A stretch of DNA of 64,000 nt from Paraburkholderia sp. BL23I1N1. GTDB lineage: Bacteria > Pseudomonadota > Gammaproteobacteria > Burkholderiales > Burkholderiaceae. Within the stretch, counting starts at the first letter, position 1; the number at the start of each line of letters is the position of its first letter. The notes under the pieces were generated by a model. That model was given only the letters and a program-made list of their open reading frames with translations, searched no databases and had not been told where the DNA came from. The position numbers were made by a program, and so were the translations under genes. Of this stretch, positions 63,474 through 64,000 are shown piece by piece. The stretch spans positions 6,572,001 to 6,636,000 of the forward strand of contig NZ_RAPV01000001.1 in assembly GCF_003610295.1 (NCBI RefSeq), written 5' to 3'.

Positions 63474-64000
63474 ATGGCGCTCGATCCCCAGGCGCAGGCC
63501 CTGCTCGCCGCTTTCGCCGGCATGCCCCCACTCGATTTCGCGCAACTCACCGCACCGGCTTACCGCGCGATGCTTGCCGCGGGTGGCGCTTTGGCGCCCG
63601 GCGACGCCATCGCGGCGGAAGAAGATCTGATGATTTCCACCGCAAGCGGCCCGATTGCCGCGCGACTCTACCGGCCGGTGGCTGAAGGTGGCGATAAAAA
63701 TGCTCTCCTACCGCTTACTGTCTTCTTTCACGGCGGCGGCTTCGTTGCTTGCGGACTCGATACGCATGCCAACCTGTGCCGCTGCCTCGCGCAACGGGCG
63801 CGAACGGTCGTGCTATCAGTGGATTACCGGCTCGCGCCGGAAGCGCGTTTTCCGGCCGCCGCGGTCGATGCGTGCGACGCCGTGCGCTGGGCCGCGTCCA
63901 ACTCGGGCGACTTGCGCGTGCGCCCCGGCGCGCTTGCTGTAGCAGGCGACAGCGCAGGCGGCAATCTTGCAGCGGTCGTCGCGCAGCACATGCGTCATAG
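63474..64000 (+). CDS. HSL-family alpha/beta hydrolase (esterase), N-terminal part
   Basis: 175 codons are visible before the window ends. MALDPQAQALLAAFAGMPPL opens the protein, HGGGFVACG is the oxyanion motif of hormone-sensitive-lipase-type esterases, VDYRLAPEARFPAAA follows, and the nucleophile elbow is AGDSAGGNLAAV. The catalytic Asp and His lie outside the window. ATG 63474 follows CAGGAGACCCG. Divergent from the TeiR-like gene with an operator dyad between, so it may hydrolyse steroid esters or be a control-linked enzyme; this is inference. Confidence 0.88.
   Translation, partial: MALDPQAQALLAAFAGMPPLDFAQLTAPAYRAMLAAGGALAPGDAIAAEEDLMISTASGPIAARLYRPVAEGGDKNALLPLTVFFHGGGFVACGLDTHANLCRCLAQRARTVVLSVDYRLAPEARFPAAAVDACDAVRWAASNSGDLRVRPGALAVAGDSAGGNLAAVVAQHMRH

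Noticed and set aside
1..64000. CRISPR arrays, tRNA or rRNA genes, prophage modules
   Set aside because: No evenly spaced repeats, cloverleaf-like segments, rRNA sequence or phage genes were recognised on reading both strands.

Overview
The window is GC-rich with the codon use, operon style and gene families of a Burkholderiaceae chromosome, most like Burkholderia sensu lato (Paraburkholderia/Caballeronia type). No rRNA, tRNA, CRISPR or phage module was seen. The genus is an inference from gene families, not from a marker gene.

Positions 1-19,460 are a mixed metabolic and regulatory region. A minus-strand run encodes an oxalate/formate-type (OFA) transporter, a LysR regulator and an aldehyde dehydrogenase that leaves the window. 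Next come a second LysR regulator, a small unknown gene, and a minus-strand operon of formyl-CoA:oxalate CoA-transferase (frc), a fumarylacetoacetate hydrolase-family enzyme and a membrane protein. A GntR/FCD regulator with an upstream small membrane protein follows, with near-identical dyad operators in front of frc and in front of the GntR unit. An MHS-family transporter and a second OFA transporter with a 42-residue partner protein complete the oxalate-flavoured block; no oxalyl-CoA decarboxylase is present. A trimeric autotransporter adhesin interrupted by two frameshifts, a DUF3830 protein, an AraC regulator and an orphan LuxR regulator come next.

Positions 19,505-63,176 form a large aerobic steroid (9,10-seco pathway) degradation cluster. 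Ring A/B opening is covered by a ketosteroid isomerase, hydroxysteroid dehydrogenases, the delta4(5alpha)- and delta1-ketosteroid dehydrogenases, KshA/KshB 9alpha-hydroxylase, HsaA/HsaB, HsaC and HsaD. The HsaE-HsaG-HsaF module converts the C5 fragment to pyruvate and propionyl-CoA (or acetyl-CoA). Ring C/D degradation is covered by FadD3-like ligase, IpdA/IpdB, IpdC, IpdF, EchA20, four acyl-CoA dehydrogenases, two thiolases, a second hydratase and a MaoC hydratase. DUF1302, DUF1329, RND (MMPL) and YCF48 proteins form a likely lipid/steroid transport module. An IS4-family element sits in a long inverted repeat between hsaF and kshA. A LuxR regulator resembling TeiR of Comamonas testosteroni closes the cluster, followed by a partial HSL-family esterase.

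The strongest unlisted signal is a dyad with consensus CATCGTCYNNNNGGACTAG found at eight places, each in a promoter region of the steroid cluster (upstream of hsaD and the divergent SDR, DUF1302, kshA, hsaC, hsaA, the LLM/VOC pair, and the TeiR-like gene). I propose it as the operator of the cluster regulator. Several genes carry apparent single-base frameshifts (adhesin twice, hsaD, transposase), which may be real mutations or sequence errors.
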